DNA from: Loktanella sp. 5RATIMAR09
Lineage (GTDB): Bacteria; Pseudomonadota; Alphaproteobacteria; Rhodobacterales; Rhodobacteraceae
Length of the DNA stretch: 64,000 nt
Direction: 5' to 3'
NCBI RefSeq assembly: GCF_001419985.1
Contig: NZ_LJAL01000006.1
Span: 147,153 to 211,152 of the forward strand
This document shows positions 20,245 to 29,764 of this stretch, in pieces. Under the pieces are notes generated by a model, which had not been told where the DNA came from, did no database searches, and saw only the letters and a list, made by a program, of their open reading frames with translations. The stretch's first letter is position 1. The number at the start of each line of letters is the position of its first letter. The position numbers were made by a program, and so were the translations under genes.

Positions 20245-21051
20245 CTAGAGCGCGGGTTTTGGCACGCCGAAATGATACCCTTGCAGACAATCCATACCCA
20301 GCCCTTCAAGAAATGCAGCCTCTGCCGCTGTTTCCACCCCGTCGGCAACGGCAAACATTTCGAACTGATGTGCGACAGTGATCAGCGCCTCTGCCAGAAC
20401 CTGATTGTCCGGATCACGGTCAATTCCGCGAATAAAGCTTTTGTCGATCTTCACCAGATCGAAGAAAAAGGATTTCAGATGTCGAAACGCGATAAGGCCT
20501 GCGCCAAAACCGTCCAAAGCAAAGCCAACACCCTTTGGTTGCATTTCAGCCATGAAGCGGATGACGTTTTCATGCAGCATCATGGCCGATGTTTCGCTGA
20601 TCTCGAAGATCAAACGATCCCCAAGATTATTGCGGTCCAGAAGCCCGCGATCCAAGGTGCGCCGCCATTCACCATCGCCAATGGAACGCGCCGAAAGGTT
20701 GACCGAAAGACGCAGGGCCGGGTTCTGACGCAGTTTGCGCAGCGCCAGTTCCAGCGACAAGCAATCAATCTGGCGGCCCAATTCCGTATCTTCGACCTGC
20801 GGCATAAAGTGGGCCGCAGGCAGAACCCGCCCACTGTCATCCGACAAGCGGATCAGCCCCTCATAGAAAGCGATTTGGTGCTGCGCGTCGGATGTTACAA
20901 CAGGCTGGAACGCCAATTTCCCACGTCCCGCTGCCAGCGCATCGCGCACCAAATGAAACACATCCGCATCGCGGCTGGCCATCGCGTATGCGAAAGGGTC
21001 ATCCAGCTCTTGCTTATCAACCTGCGCAAGGCTGAGCGTGGTGTTTTGCAT
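20245..21051 (-). CDS. EAL-domain protein with degenerate catalytic residues
   Basis: The 268-residue protein is a stand-alone EAL domain with a short N-terminal segment (MQNTTLSLAQVDK). Glu64 (in EGL), Asn118, the Glu of FEISE and Lys201 are kept. The key DDFGAG motif reads DGFGAG (Asp180, Gly181) and the EGVET glutamate is Asp237. The missing second Asp normally bridges the two metal ions, so c-di-GMP hydrolysis is probably lost. A c-di-GMP receptor or protein-binding role is more likely. The longer open frame upstream crosses the start of tag and is rejected in favour of ATG 21051. It is divergent from tag. Confidence 0.87.
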   Translation of the reverse strand: MQNTTLSLAQVDKQELDDPFAYAMASRDADVFHLVRDALAAGRGKLAFQPVVTSDAQHQIAFYEGLIRLSDDSGRVLPAAHFMPQVEDTELGRQIDCLSLELALRKLRQNPALRLSVNLSARSIGDGEWRRTLDRGLLDRNNLGDRLIFEISETSAMMLHENVIRFMAEMQPKGVGFALDGFGAGLIAFRHLKSFFFDLVKIDKSFIRGIDRDPDNQVLAEALITVAHQFEMFAVADGVETAAEAAFLEGLGMDCLQGYHFGVPKPAL

Positions 21052-21120
21052 CTGCGCACTCCATACTAATCCTGCGCAAGATGCCCCAATGCGGGCTAAC
21101 AACCGGTTAAGGACACCCGA

Positions 21121-21723
21121 ATGAATGAGCGTTGCGGCTGGGCCGGACCTGAACAGATCTACATCGACTATCATGACACCGAATGGGGTGTGCCCGAGTA
21201 TGACAGCCGCGCGCTTTGGGAAAAGCTGATCCTTGACGGGTTTCAGGCTGGGCTGTCGTGGATCACGATCCTGAAAAAGCGTGAGAACTTTCGTGCAGCC
21301 TTTGCAGGCTTTGACCCTGATGTGATTGCAGATTGGGGTGAGGCCGATGTGACCCGTCTGCTGGGTAACGCCGGTATCATCCGCCATCGCGGCAAGATCG
21401 AAGCGACAATCGGCAATGCCCGCGCATGGCAAGAGATCGAAGCGCGGCAAGGTTTTGACCGGTTCTTGTGGGACTATGTGGACGGGGTGCCGCTGCGGAC
21501 GACCATTTCGAACCGTGCAGATATGCCGACACAATCACAGCTATCATCACAAATCTCGAAGGATTTGAAAAAGGCGGGGTTCCGGTTTTGCGGACCGACG
21601 ATTGTCTATGCCTTCATGGAAGCAACCGGACTGATCAACAATCACCTGACCACCTGCCCGCGCCACGCGCCTTGTGCGGCATTGGCACGCGATCCGGCCG
21701 ATGTCTGGCCTACCAGCGTTTAA
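21121..21723 (+). CDS. tag: DNA-3-methyladenine glycosylase I
   Basis: The 200-residue protein has the Tag layout. RCGWAG at the start and the final HLTTCPRH supply the Cys and His ligands of the structural zinc. YHDTEWG and the LILDGFQAGLSW block form the base pocket. It removes 3-methyladenine from alkylated DNA. The 3' end overlaps the convergent moaE gene by 14 bases. Confidence 0.95.
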   Translation: MNERCGWAGPEQIYIDYHDTEWGVPEYDSRALWEKLILDGFQAGLSWITILKKRENFRAAFAGFDPDVIADWGEADVTRLLGNAGIIRHRGKIEATIGNARAWQEIEARQGFDRFLWDYVDGVPLRTTISNRADMPTQSQLSSQISKDLKKAGFRFCGPTIVYAFMEATGLINNHLTTCPRHAPCAALARDPADVWPTSV

Positions 21724-22150
21724 GCGCGTCCTCGTCAACGTCTTTGGCGTCAACCCATGATGCGCCCTGCGCGGTCACTTCTTTCTTCCAGAACGGCGCA
21801 CGGGATTTGAGGTAATCCATCAGGAAATCCGCCGCCTCAAAGGCTGCGGCGCGGTGGGCGGAAGCGGTGGCAACCATCATGATCGGTTCCCCGGGCTTCA
21901 AAGGCCCATAGCGGTGGATCACCAAGACATCCGCCAGTGCCCAGCGCGCAACAGCCTCATCCGCGATCTTGCTGATCGCGCGTGTCGTCATACCGGGATA
22001 GTGTTCGATCAGCATTTCTTGCAGGTCGCCTTGGGTGTCGCGGACGACGCCGGTAAAGCTGACAATGGCGCCAATATCGGTGCGCCCCTGCGCGAAAGCG
22101 TTCAGCTCTGCGCCTGCGTCAAAAGGGTCTGCCTGCACACGAACCGTCAT
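21710..22150 (-). CDS. moaE: Molybdopterin synthase catalytic subunit
   Basis: The 146-residue protein matches MoaE: FTGVVRD near the start, LIEHYPGM, then HRYG and the HRAAAFEAADFLMDYLKSRAPFWKKE block with the active-site Lys and Arg. It transfers sulphur from thiocarboxylated MoaD to precursor Z. It is coupled to moaD by a one-base TGATG overlap and is the last gene of the pgsA-moaD-moaE operon. Confidence 0.95.
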   Translation of the reverse strand: MTVRVQADPFDAGAELNAFAQGRTDIGAIVSFTGVVRDTQGDLQEMLIEHYPGMTTRAISKIADEAVARWALADVLVIHRYGPLKPGEPIMMVATASAHRAAAFEAADFLMDYLKSRAPFWKKEVTAQGASWVDAKDVDEDALKRW

Positions 22151-22395
22151 CAGCCGCCCGTCATCGGAGGGAAGAACGCCACTTCGCGGACACCCTCAAG
22201 GGGTGCGTCGAAATCCGAGAGTTCCTGATCAAGTGCGACACGTAGCGCGCTGATATCTGCAAAGGCAGCGGCATAGCGCTCTTCGCGCGCGCTGAGTTCT
22301 GCAATCAGGTCGTTCACCGTTGCAGCACCCGTTTCTACCGTCTCTTGCGGCAGACCAATGCGTTCACGCACCCATGCAAAATAAACAACATTCAT
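22150..22395 (-). CDS. moaD: Molybdopterin synthase sulphur-carrier subunit
   Basis: The 81-residue ubiquitin-fold protein ends in Gly-Gly, the site of thiocarboxylate formation. It starts with the typical VVYFAWVRERIG strand. It overlaps the stop of pgsA (ATGA) and the start of moaE. A second, distinct MoaD/ThiS-like gene lies 4.4 kb away at 26803-27048. Confidence 0.94.
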   Translation of the reverse strand: MNVVYFAWVRERIGLPQETVETGAATVNDLIAELSAREERYAAAFADISALRVALDQELSDFDAPLEGVREVAFFPPMTGG

Positions 22396-23060
22396 ATCTC
22401 ACCATCCCGCAGAAAAGGCCGCGATTTGTTGAAGTAATCCCAGCCGGTGACCAGTGTCAAAACCGCTGCGGCCCAGAGCATCACGATACCGCCCCACCAG
22501 CTAATCACCATGCCTTGGTATTTCCACCAAAGCCCCAATTCATCAGGTCCATCGCCAAAGACCGCATCCTCGACCATTTCCGGCGTCATCGCAAACGATT
22601 GCATCGCGAAATAATGCTCGAACGCACCGGTGGCAAACAGCATGGAAATCGCGACCATCTGGGCAGTTGTTTTCCATTTCGCAAGGTTCGTCACCTTCAG
22701 CGTGCCAGCCGTATCGCCCAGAAATTCCCGCAGGCCAGAGACAAAAACCTCACGGAAGATAATGACTGTGGCGGGCAGCAATATCCACGGGTTCATGCCG
22801 GAAAAACCTGTAATCACGACCAGCGCAATGATTACCATTGCTTTGTCGGCAATCGGGTCAAGCATCGCACCAAGCTTGCTTTCCTGCTTCCAGGCGCGCG
22901 CAAGATAGCCGTCAAGAAAATCGGTCAGCGCCGCGACGACAAACAGCACCAGCGCGAACCAATCCGCCCAAGGCCGCGCGAAATAAAGAAACATCACCAC
23001 AACGCCGGGTGCTGCGGCCAGTCGCAGAATTGTGAGGATATTCGGCAGGTTCAATGTCAT
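22392..23060 (-). CDS. pgsA: CDP-diacylglycerol-glycerol-3-phosphate 3-phosphatidyltransferase
   Basis: The 222-residue membrane enzyme makes phosphatidylglycerol phosphate. The CDP-alcohol phosphotransferase motif is intact (DGYLAR, then G and DPIADK with the three catalytic Asp). Four to five hydrophobic segments follow the usual pattern, and the protein begins with the classic NLPNILTILRL. It carries an insertion of about 40 residues near position 165-205, between the last membrane segments. It heads an operon with moaD and moaE; this pairing is found in other alphaproteobacteria. Confidence 0.92.
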   Translation of the reverse strand: MTLNLPNILTILRLAAAPGVVVMFLYFARPWADWFALVLFVVAALTDFLDGYLARAWKQESKLGAMLDPIADKAMVIIALVVITGFSGMNPWILLPATVIIFREVFVSGLREFLGDTAGTLKVTNLAKWKTTAQMVAISMLFATGAFEHYFAMQSFAMTPEMVEDAVFGDGPDELGLWWKYQGMVISWWGGIVMLWAAAVLTLVTGWDYFNKSRPFLRDGEI

Positions 23061-23221
23061 AGGTGAGTGGTAGCGCGGCGCGGCGTCCGATACCAGTAGG
23101 TGTGTCGAGAATCTGCCCCAATCCGGCGGGAATGAATTTGACCCTCTGGGGCGTTCAAGCCACAATACGCCTGACGCGGTGCGCGTGCGCCGCAAATCCT
23201 ACCGATATATGGGGATACCCG

Positions 23222-24085
23222 ATGAGATACGTTAAGCCCGAGAGTTTTGAGGCGGCTGCAACCCTATTGCGTGACGAAACCGGCATTTCCCGCATTCTCG
23301 CGGGTGGCACCGATGTGCTTGTGCAGTTGAAAGCCGAGATGGTCGAGCCTGATCTGATGGTCGATCTCAAGCACCTGCCCGGCATGCGCGAAATCGTCGC
23401 TGAAGATGGTGGATTTCGCATCGGGGCTGCGGTGTCAGGGGCACAACTGGGCGAACATGACGCAGTTAAGGCAATGTGGCCGGGCGTGGTGGAAGGTGTG
23501 GAACTCATCGGCTCTTCCCAGGTCCAAAGCCGTGCGACAATGGCCGGCAACCTGTGCACAGGCTCACCAGCAGGCGATGCCGTGCCTGCGATGGTCACAG
23601 CCGAGGCGGTGGCGCGCGTGCAAGGCCCTGACGGGGTACGTGATGTGCCTGTCATCGATATCCCCACAGGTCCGGGCAAGAATTCCCTAAACAAAGGGGA
23701 ATTCATCACGTCGATCTATCTGCCTGCCCGCCCAGCGCATGCTGGTGACTGCTACTTGCGTTTTATCCCGCGCACCGAAATGGACATCGCGGTGTCATCG
23801 GCAGCCGTCAGCCTTACATTGGATGAAGAAGGCACTGTCACGGATGCGCGCATCGCGATCGGCGCGGTGGCCCCGACGGTGCGCCTGGTGAAAGACGCCG
23901 GGGCGGCGCTTGTCGGCGCAAAGCCGGATGACGCAGCCATCGCTGCCATGGTGCGGGCGGTTGAAGCCGCCTGTTCGCCGATCACAGATAAACGCGGAAC
24001 GATCGAGTTCCGCACGAAAACAGCAGGGGTTCTCGCAAAACGCGCAGCCCTTATCGCCTACGGGCGCGCAGGAGGTCAGCTATGA
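23222..24085 (+). CDS. FAD-binding middle subunit of a xanthine-dehydrogenase-family enzyme
   Basis: The 287-residue protein has the FAD-binding PCMH fold: ILAGGTDVLVQLK and TMAGNLCTGSPAGDAVPAM match the two FAD-pyrophosphate loops of CoxM-type subunits, and the CO-dehydrogenase flavoprotein C-terminal domain follows. It passes electrons from the Fe-S subunit to the final acceptor. It is the first gene of the molybdenum hydroxylase operon, and its stop overlaps the start of the 2Fe-2S subunit gene (ATGA). Confidence 0.92.
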   Translation: MRYVKPESFEAAATLLRDETGISRILAGGTDVLVQLKAEMVEPDLMVDLKHLPGMREIVAEDGGFRIGAAVSGAQLGEHDAVKAMWPGVVEGVELIGSSQVQSRATMAGNLCTGSPAGDAVPAMVTAEAVARVQGPDGVRDVPVIDIPTGPGKNSLNKGEFITSIYLPARPAHAGDCYLRFIPRTEMDIAVSSAAVSLTLDEEGTVTDARIAIGAVAPTVRLVKDAGAALVGAKPDDAAIAAMVRAVEAACSPITDKRGTIEFRTKTAGVLAKRAALIAYGRAGGQL

Positions 24086-24558
24086 AGACGATACCGGTTG
24101 CAACAACCATCAACGGTGATGAGACGGAATTCCTCTGCCATGCCGATGAGAGCCTTTTGGATGTGCTGCGCGACCGGCTTGGGCTGACGGGTGCCAAAGA
24201 GGGCTGCGGTACAGGCGATTGCGGTGCCTGCAGTGTGATGATGAACGGGCGTTTGGTCTGTTCCTGTCTGGTGCTGGGCGTCGAAACCGAAGGCGCCGAG
24301 ATTGAAACCATCGAAGGCATGGCCAAGGGCGACACCCTGCATCCTTTGCAACGTGTGTTTCTGGAAGAAGCCGCCTTGCAGTGTGGCATCTGCACGCCCG
24401 GCATTCTGGTGGCGGCCAAGGCGCTCTTGGAAAAGAACCCCGATCCGACCGACACCGAGGTGCGTTACTGGCTGGCAGGGAACCTGTGCCGTTGCACCGG
24501 TTATGACAAGATTATCAAAGCAGTACAGACCGCTGCCGCTGAAATGAGAGGCGCATAA
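24082..24558 (+). CDS. 2Fe-2S small subunit of a xanthine-dehydrogenase-family enzyme
   Basis: The 158-residue protein carries two [2Fe-2S] clusters. The N-terminal plant-type cluster uses the Cys of GCGTGDCGACSV plus a later Cys in CSCLV. The C-terminal four-helix domain has QCGICTPG and CRCTGY. It links the molybdenum site to the FAD subunit. It lies between the genes for those two subunits, with a 4-base overlap on one side and a 1-base gap on the other. Confidence 0.94.
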   Translation: MKTIPVATTINGDETEFLCHADESLLDVLRDRLGLTGAKEGCGTGDCGACSVMMNGRLVCSCLVLGVETEGAEIETIEGMAKGDTLHPLQRVFLEEAALQCGICTPGILVAAKALLEKNPDPTDTEVRYWLAGNLCRCTGYDKIIKAVQTAAAEMRGA

Positions 24559-24559
24559 C

Positions 24560-26797
24560 ATGGCTTTTGACGCACAACCAACCCGCAAGTTCAATGTCGT
24601 CGGCACACGGGTCACCCGCCCTGACGGGGTCGACAAGGTCACGGGCAAGGCGGCTTATGGCGCGGATATCTCGGCGCCCGGCATGCTGCACGGACGTATC
24701 CTGCGCAGCCCGCATGCACACGCGCGGATTGTGTCAATTGACACGTCCGAGGCCGAAAAGCTGGCGGGCGTCAAAGCGGTCGTCACAGGTGCCGATCTGG
24801 CGATGCCCGAGGACGCTGACTTTGCCGATGTCGCGATCAACTGTCTGGCGCGCGACAAGGCGCTCTATGACGGGCACGCTGTTGCCGCCGTCGCAGCAAC
24901 CAGCAAGGCGATTGCAAAACAGGCGATCCGGCTGATCAAGGTAGAATATGACCCCCTGCCCCATGTCACCGATGTGGACGCCGCGATGAAACCTGACGCG
25001 CCAGTCGTGCAGGAAGGCCGCGCGCTTGAGAATGTACCGGCGGGAATGTCGCAAAACGTGACCACCTACTGCAAATTCGGGCATGGTGATCTGGACGCGG
25101 GATTTGCCAAGGCCGACAAGATCATCGAACGCAGCTTCAAAACCGCCGCGACCCACCAGGGCTATATCGAACCGCAGGCGTGCATGGCGAGCCTTGGCAA
25201 TGATGGCCGTGGCGAGGTGTGGTGCTGTACGCAAGGGCAATACATGGTCCGTGCCAACTGTGCCGCTGCACTCGGCGTTGAGGAAAGCCAGTTGCGCATC
25301 ACCGCGTCCGAGATTGGCGGCGGTTTCGGTGGCAAAACCTCGACCTTTATCGAACCTGTCGCACTGGCGCTGTCGCGGAAATCGGGCAAGCCGGTAAAGA
25401 TTGTCATGACCCGCGATGAAGTTCTGAAGGCCACAGGGCCGACGATTTCGTCGTCCATGGATATCAAGATCGGCATGACCAAAGACGGCCGCATCACCGC
25501 GGCGCGCGGTGAGTTGCGCTATTCGGGCGGGGCCTACCCCAATTTCACCGTTGAAATGGGTGCGCAAGCTGCCTTTGCCGCTTATGATCTGGAAGCGGTG
25601 GAAACCATCGGCTGGAACGCCATGACCAACCGCCCCAAGGAAATCCCCTACCGCGCGCCCGGCGCGCCGACTGCGATCTATGCGGTTGAAAGCGTGGTGG
25701 ATGAGCTTTGTCAGGAACTGGGCCTTGATCCGCTGGACGTACGCCTGATGAATGCGGCGGACAAGGGTACGCTGTCGTCCTATGGGCCGACGTTCAACGA
25801 CATCGGCTTGGTCGCCACGCTGGAAGCGGCAAAAGCGCATCCGCACTACACGGCACCTTTAAGCGAAAACCAAGGACGGGGCTTGTCCTGCGGCTTCTGG
25901 TTCAACTTCGGCGGCAACACCTGCGTGTCGCTGAACATCAACGATGACGGCACGGTTGGCGTGGTCGAAGGCAACCCCGATATTGGTGGGTCGCGCGCGT
26001 CGATTTCGATGATGGCGGCGGAAGAATTGGGCGTGCCTTATGACAAGGTGCGCACGGTCATTGCTGACACCTCATCACTGGGGTTCAACGATATCACCGA
26101 CGGCAGCCGGGTGACCTTTGCCGTGGGGCTTGCCACGATTGAGGCGGCACGCGCCGCAATCAAGGAGATGTGCCGCCGGGTCGCGAAGATCTGGGATATC
26201 GACGAGGACGCGGTGATCTGGGAAGACGGCTGTGCCAAACCCGCCGGGCCAAACGCGGGCACACATCCACCAATGACACTGGCCGAGATTGCGGCGATTG
26301 CGGGCAACACCGGCGGGCCGATTGCAGGACACCATGAGGTGAACGCCGATGGTGCGGGCGTCAGCTTTGGTGTCCACCTTTGCGATACCGAGGTCGATCC
26401 CGAAACGGGCGCTGTCAAAATCCTGCGCTACACTGTGTTTCAGGACGCCGGCAAAGCGGTGCACCCCGATTACGTCGAAGGGCAAATGCAAGGCGGGGCC
26501 GTGCAAGGCATCGGCTGGGCGCTGAACGAGGAATACATCTATGGTGAGGATGGGCGTTTGCAGAACGCCGCCTTCCTTGATTACCGCATTCCCGTGGCGT
26601 CTGACCTGCCGCCCATCGAAACGGTGATCCTTGAAATCCCCAACCCCGGCCATCCCTACGGTGTGCGCGGCGTGGGCGAAACACCGATCGTGCCCCCTCT
26701 GGCGGCCATTGCGAATGCTGTTTCGCGGGCGGCAAACGTGCGGTTGACGGAATTGCCGATGTCGCCGCCACGTGTGTTGAAAGCAATCACGGGCTAG
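24560..26797 (+). CDS. Molybdopterin-binding large subunit of a xanthine-dehydrogenase-family enzyme
   Basis: The 745-residue protein has the two aldehyde-oxidase/xanthine-dehydrogenase domains in order. The cofactor-binding GGGFGGKTS loop and the catalytic Glu707 in GVGETP are present. The active-site loop reads PYRAPGAPTA, which differs from the AYxCSFR loop of form I CO dehydrogenase, so CO is not the likely substrate. The enzyme hydroxylates a carbon next to nitrogen or oxidises an aldehyde or aromatic CoA ester; the substrate is not readable here. A MoaD-like gene and an ABM-domain gene follow at once. Confidence 0.92.
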   Translation: MAFDAQPTRKFNVVGTRVTRPDGVDKVTGKAAYGADISAPGMLHGRILRSPHAHARIVSIDTSEAEKLAGVKAVVTGADLAMPEDADFADVAINCLARDKALYDGHAVAAVAATSKAIAKQAIRLIKVEYDPLPHVTDVDAAMKPDAPVVQEGRALENVPAGMSQNVTTYCKFGHGDLDAGFAKADKIIERSFKTAATHQGYIEPQACMASLGNDGRGEVWCCTQGQYMVRANCAAALGVEESQLRITASEIGGGFGGKTSTFIEPVALALSRKSGKPVKIVMTRDEVLKATGPTISSSMDIKIGMTKDGRITAARGELRYSGGAYPNFTVEMGAQAAFAAYDLEAVETIGWNAMTNRPKEIPYRAPGAPTAIYAVESVVDELCQELGLDPLDVRLMNAADKGTLSSYGPTFNDIGLVATLEAAKAHPHYTAPLSENQGRGLSCGFWFNFGGNTCVSLNINDDGTVGVVEGNPDIGGSRASISMMAAEELGVPYDKVRTVIADTSSLGFNDITDGSRVTFAVGLATIEAARAAIKEMCRRVAKIWDIDEDAVIWEDGCAKPAGPNAGTHPPMTLAEIAAIAGNTGGPIAGHHEVNADGAGVSFGVHLCDTEVDPETGAVKILRYTVFQDAGKAVHPDYVEGQMQGGAVQGIGWALNEEYIYGEDGRLQNAAFLDYRIPVASDLPPIETVILEIPNPGHPYGVRGVGETPIVPPLAAIANAVSRAANVRLTELPMSPPRVLKAITG

Positions 26798-26802
26798 GTG
26801 CG

Positions 26803-27048
26803 ATGGTCCGCGTCAAACTCTGGGGGTCGCTGCGTACCTTCGCGGATGGCGAGGAATGGGTGGAGGTGGAGGCAAGCAACTTTAAAGAGTTGCTCGACGC
26901 CTTGGCAGAAAAACACCCCGGCCTTGCCCCGCAGATCAAACGGGGGGTGTCACTGGCGCTGGACGGGGTGATCTACCGCGAGGCGTGGTTTACCAAGATC
27001 GAGCCAGAGAACGAGGTAATTTTGATGCCCTATATGGTGGGGGGTTAA
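26803..27048 (+). CDS. MoaD/ThiS-family ubiquitin-like sulphur carrier
   Basis: The 81-residue protein has a beta-grasp layout, starting VRVKLWGSLRTFADG and ending PYMVGG with the Gly-Gly tail used for thiocarboxylation. It lies 5 bases after the large subunit of the molybdenum hydroxylase, so it is made together with the enzyme. It differs clearly from the moaD that sits beside moaE. It may supply sulphur for the terminal sulphido ligand, or for a modified pterin, of that enzyme family. This is inference from position. Confidence 0.82.
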   Translation: MVRVKLWGSLRTFADGEEWVEVEASNFKELLDALAEKHPGLAPQIKRGVSLALDGVIYREAWFTKIEPENEVILMPYMVGG

Positions 27049-27054
27049 ACAGCA

Positions 27055-27615
27055 ATGCATGCGCTGTTTTTCGAGGTCCGCCCGAAGCCCGGACATCTCG
27101 CACATTATTTTGAACATGTCGCGTTGTTGCGACCGGTTCTGGCCCAGCATACCGGCCTTGCGTTTCTGGATCGTTACGCATCGCTGCAAGAGGCCGATGT
27201 AATCCTTTCCCATCAACTCTGGGAGAGTGAAGACGCTATTGTCGCATGGCGCAAAGATGCAACGCACCGGCGGTCGCAAACTGCAGGGCGGCAGGTTCAC
27301 TTCACCGACTATCGTATTCGTGTGGGCGCGCGGGTCTTGCATTGGACAGGTGGCGAGGCAGCCCCTTTACAGACCTCTGATACCGCCCATGTCATCGCAC
27401 TTTATGGCACGGAACCTGTGACGGGCTCTGCTTTTAGCAGTTTCGAAAGCGTCAATCACAAGGGCCAGTTCATTGCACTGGCGACGGTCGATGGCGCTGC
27501 AGCAGCGCAGGCATTGTTGGATCAGCACCTTGGCACGACCGGCCTGAAAGAGGCTGCGATCTACAGTATCCGCCGCGATTACGGGCAGCATGACCGGACG
27601 CAAGCGCCGACTTAA
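27055..27615 (+). CDS. ABM-domain (antibiotic biosynthesis monooxygenase-like) protein
   Basis: The 186-residue protein has an N-terminal ABM/dimeric ferredoxin-like domain (residues 1-92), with [17 protein letters not shown] and a [24 protein letters not shown] block. The C-terminal half is a weaker copy of the same fold ([21 protein letters not shown]). Relatives oxidise small aromatic or haem-like substrates, but many have unknown roles. It lies 6 bases after the MoaD-like gene and probably belongs to the hydroxylase operon. The stop overlaps that of convergent uvrC. Confidence 0.75.
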   Translation: MHALFFEVRPKPGHLAHYFEHVALLRPVLAQHTGLAFLDRYASLQEADVILSHQLWESEDAIVAWRKDATHRRSQTAGRQVHFTDYRIRVGARVLHWTGGEAAPLQTSDTAHVIALYGTEPVTGSAFSSFESVNHKGQFIALATVDGAAAAQALLDQHLGTTGLKEAAIYSIRRDYGQHDRTQAPT

Positions 27616-29480
27616 CCATTCTCATGAAAATAATCATAGACCGTCTGCGCCAGTTTCGCTGACACCCCGTCCACCGCTTTCAAATCCGCCAGATTTGCCC
27701 GCGCCACCGCTTTGGCCGACCCGAAGTGCGCCAGAAGTGCGCGTTTGCGGGTCGCACCGACGCCCGGCACGTCGTCAAGTGGCGTCGCTCCGATGGCTTT
27801 CGACCGCTTCGCGCGGTGTGTGCCGATGGCAAAGCGGTGCACCTCGTCCCGCATCCTTTGTATGAAATAAAGCACGGGGTCGTTGTGCCGCAGCGCCATG
27901 ACGGGTTTGCCGGTGCGGTGGAATTCCTCTTTGCCCGCGTCCCGGTCGAGGCCTTTGGCGACGCCAACCATCGGAATGTCGCTGACGCCGAGGTCGTCCA
28001 TGATCTCGCGCACGGCACTCACCTGTCCTTGCCCGCCGTCGATCAGCAAAAGGTCGGGCCATGTGCCTTGGGTGCGCTCGGGGTCTTCTTTCAGCAGGCG
28101 TTGAAAGCGGCGGGTCAGCACCTCTTTCATCATGCCGAAATCGTCGCCGGGGGTCAGGCTATCGCCGCGGATGTTGAACTTGCGGTACTGGTTTTTGTCA
28201 AAACCGTCCGGCCCTGCCACGACCATCGCCCCCACGGCATGGGCGCCCTGGATGTGGGAGTTGTCATAAACCTCGATCCGCTGGGGCACCTTTTCCAGAT
28301 CAAAGGCTTCGGCCACACCTTTCAGCAAACGCGCCTGCGTGGCGGTTTCGGACATCTTGCGCGCAAGGCTTTCGCGGGCGTTGCGCAGGGCGTTTTGCAC
28401 CAGCTCGGCCTTTTCACCGCGCTGGGGCACCATAATTTCGACCTTGCGTTCGGCTTTTTCGGCCAGCGCCTCGGCCATCAGATCGTCGTTATCCAGACCA
28501 TGTGACAGGATCAAAAGGCGGGGCGGTTCGCGGTTGGAATAAAACTGGCCCACGAAAGCTTCCATCACCTCGGACGGGTCCTCATCCCCGCTGATGCGCG
28601 GATAGTAATCGTGGTTGCCCCAGTTCTGGTTCGCGCGGATAAAGAACACCTGCACGCAAGCCTGTCCGCCATCCGTATGGAGCGCGATCACATCAGCCTC
28701 GGCCGTGTTCTGCGGGTTAATGCCTTGGGCAGATTGCACTTGGGTCAGCGCCTTGATCCGGTCACGCAGAGCAGCAGCGCGTTCGAATTCCATCGCCTCG
28801 GATGCGTCTTGCATCTGCTTCGCGAGCGTTTCCTGAATACCCTTGGTGCGGCCTTGCAGGAACTTCTCGGCATCGCGAACAGAGGCGGCATAATCCGCCT
28901 CGGACACCAAACCGCAGCAAGGCCCAGAGCAGCGTTTGATCTGATATTGCAGGCAGGGCCGTGTGCGCGTTTCAAAATCGCTGTCCGAACAATTCCGCAG
29001 CAAAAAGACCCGTTGCAGTTGATTGAGCGTGCGGTTGACGGCACCAGCACCCGCAAAGGGACCGTAGTAGTTCCCTTTTTGCTTCTTCGCACCGCGATGC
29101 TTTTTGATCATCGGGTAGGCGTGGTCTTTCGTGACCAGAATATTGGGAAAGGACTTGTCGTCACGCAGCAGCACATTGTAGCGCGGTTTCAACTGCTTGA
29201 TCAGGTTCTGCTCAAGCAACAAAGCCTCGGTTTCCGTCCGCGTCGTCAGGAACATCATCGTCGCGGTTTCGCGGATCATCCGCGTTATGCGGGGCGAATG
29301 ATTGCCGGGGCGGGAATAATTCGACACCCGCGCCTTGAGGTTGCGCGCTTTGCCGACATAGAGCACGCGGCTATCCGCATCGAGCATCCGGTACACACCG
29401 GGAGAGCTGTCCAGCGTGCGCAAATACGCATGGATCACGTCATATCCGGTGGGGGTTGGCTTGTCTGGCTGCTCTGTCAT
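27612..29480 (-). CDS. uvrC: Excinuclease ABC subunit C
   Basis: The 622-residue protein has all UvrC parts. The N-terminal GIY-YIG nuclease covers residues 25-110 ([19 protein letters not shown]). Four Cys in the 165-190 region ([15 protein letters not shown]) resemble the UvrC Fe-S site. The UVR domain lies around 210-245, followed by the RNase H-like nuclease ([21 protein letters not shown]) and the C-terminal double helix-hairpin-helix. It makes both incisions in nucleotide excision repair. The gene has its own 284-base leader region. Confidence 0.97.
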   Translation of the reverse strand: MTEQPDKPTPTGYDVIHAYLRTLDSSPGVYRMLDADSRVLYVGKARNLKARVSNYSRPGNHSPRITRMIRETATMMFLTTRTETEALLLEQNLIKQLKPRYNVLLRDDKSFPNILVTKDHAYPMIKKHRGAKKQKGNYYGPFAGAGAVNRTLNQLQRVFLLRNCSDSDFETRTRPCLQYQIKRCSGPCCGLVSEADYAASVRDAEKFLQGRTKGIQETLAKQMQDASEAMEFERAAALRDRIKALTQVQSAQGINPQNTAEADVIALHTDGGQACVQVFFIRANQNWGNHDYYPRISGDEDPSEVMEAFVGQFYSNREPPRLLILSHGLDNDDLMAEALAEKAERKVEIMVPQRGEKAELVQNALRNARESLARKMSETATQARLLKGVAEAFDLEKVPQRIEVYDNSHIQGAHAVGAMVVAGPDGFDKNQYRKFNIRGDSLTPGDDFGMMKEVLTRRFQRLLKEDPERTQGTWPDLLLIDGGQGQVSAVREIMDDLGVSDIPMVGVAKGLDRDAGKEEFHRTGKPVMALRHNDPVLYFIQRMRDEVHRFAIGTHRAKRSKAIGATPLDDVPGVGATRKRALLAHFGSAKAVARANLADLKAVDGVSAKLAQTVYDYFHENG

Positions 29481-29764
29481 CTGTCTGGTCTATGATTCTG
29501 GCTTGTCTGCAATGGTAACGCGCCAAGGACAAGAGAAAAGGCATCCACCGTTTCTGTGGATAACTCCGTGGGCTATTCTTGGGCAGGTGGAAATTTCTGT
29601 TGTATTTGGCAGGGTTCGACTATTTGCGCAAAAAATAGGCACTTTACCAAGCCATTGATAAATATAATCATTTTTATTGCAATTTCATTAACGCCTTGAA
29701 AACTAGGCAGTTTGTGACGCTTTTGTGAAGACAGGCGCGTGCGGTGCACAACTTGCCGCAGCAG
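29481..29764. other. Intergenic region with an AT-rich patch upstream of uvrC
   Basis: This 284-base gap separates the start of uvrC from the end of the SDR gene. The stretch 29630-29705 is strikingly AT-rich for this genome and could bend DNA or hold a promoter. I see no convincing -35/-10 pair, no RNA gene and no small coding frame. Confidence 0.4.

Noticed and set aside
24734..25846. A 370-codon minus-strand frame inside the molybdopterin subunit gene
   Set aside because: It has no domain signs or ribosome site and is fully covered by a confident gene.
29630..29705. Small RNA gene in the AT-rich patch upstream of uvrC
   Set aside because: There is no terminator hairpin with a T-run and no clear promoter, so AT content alone does not support a gene.
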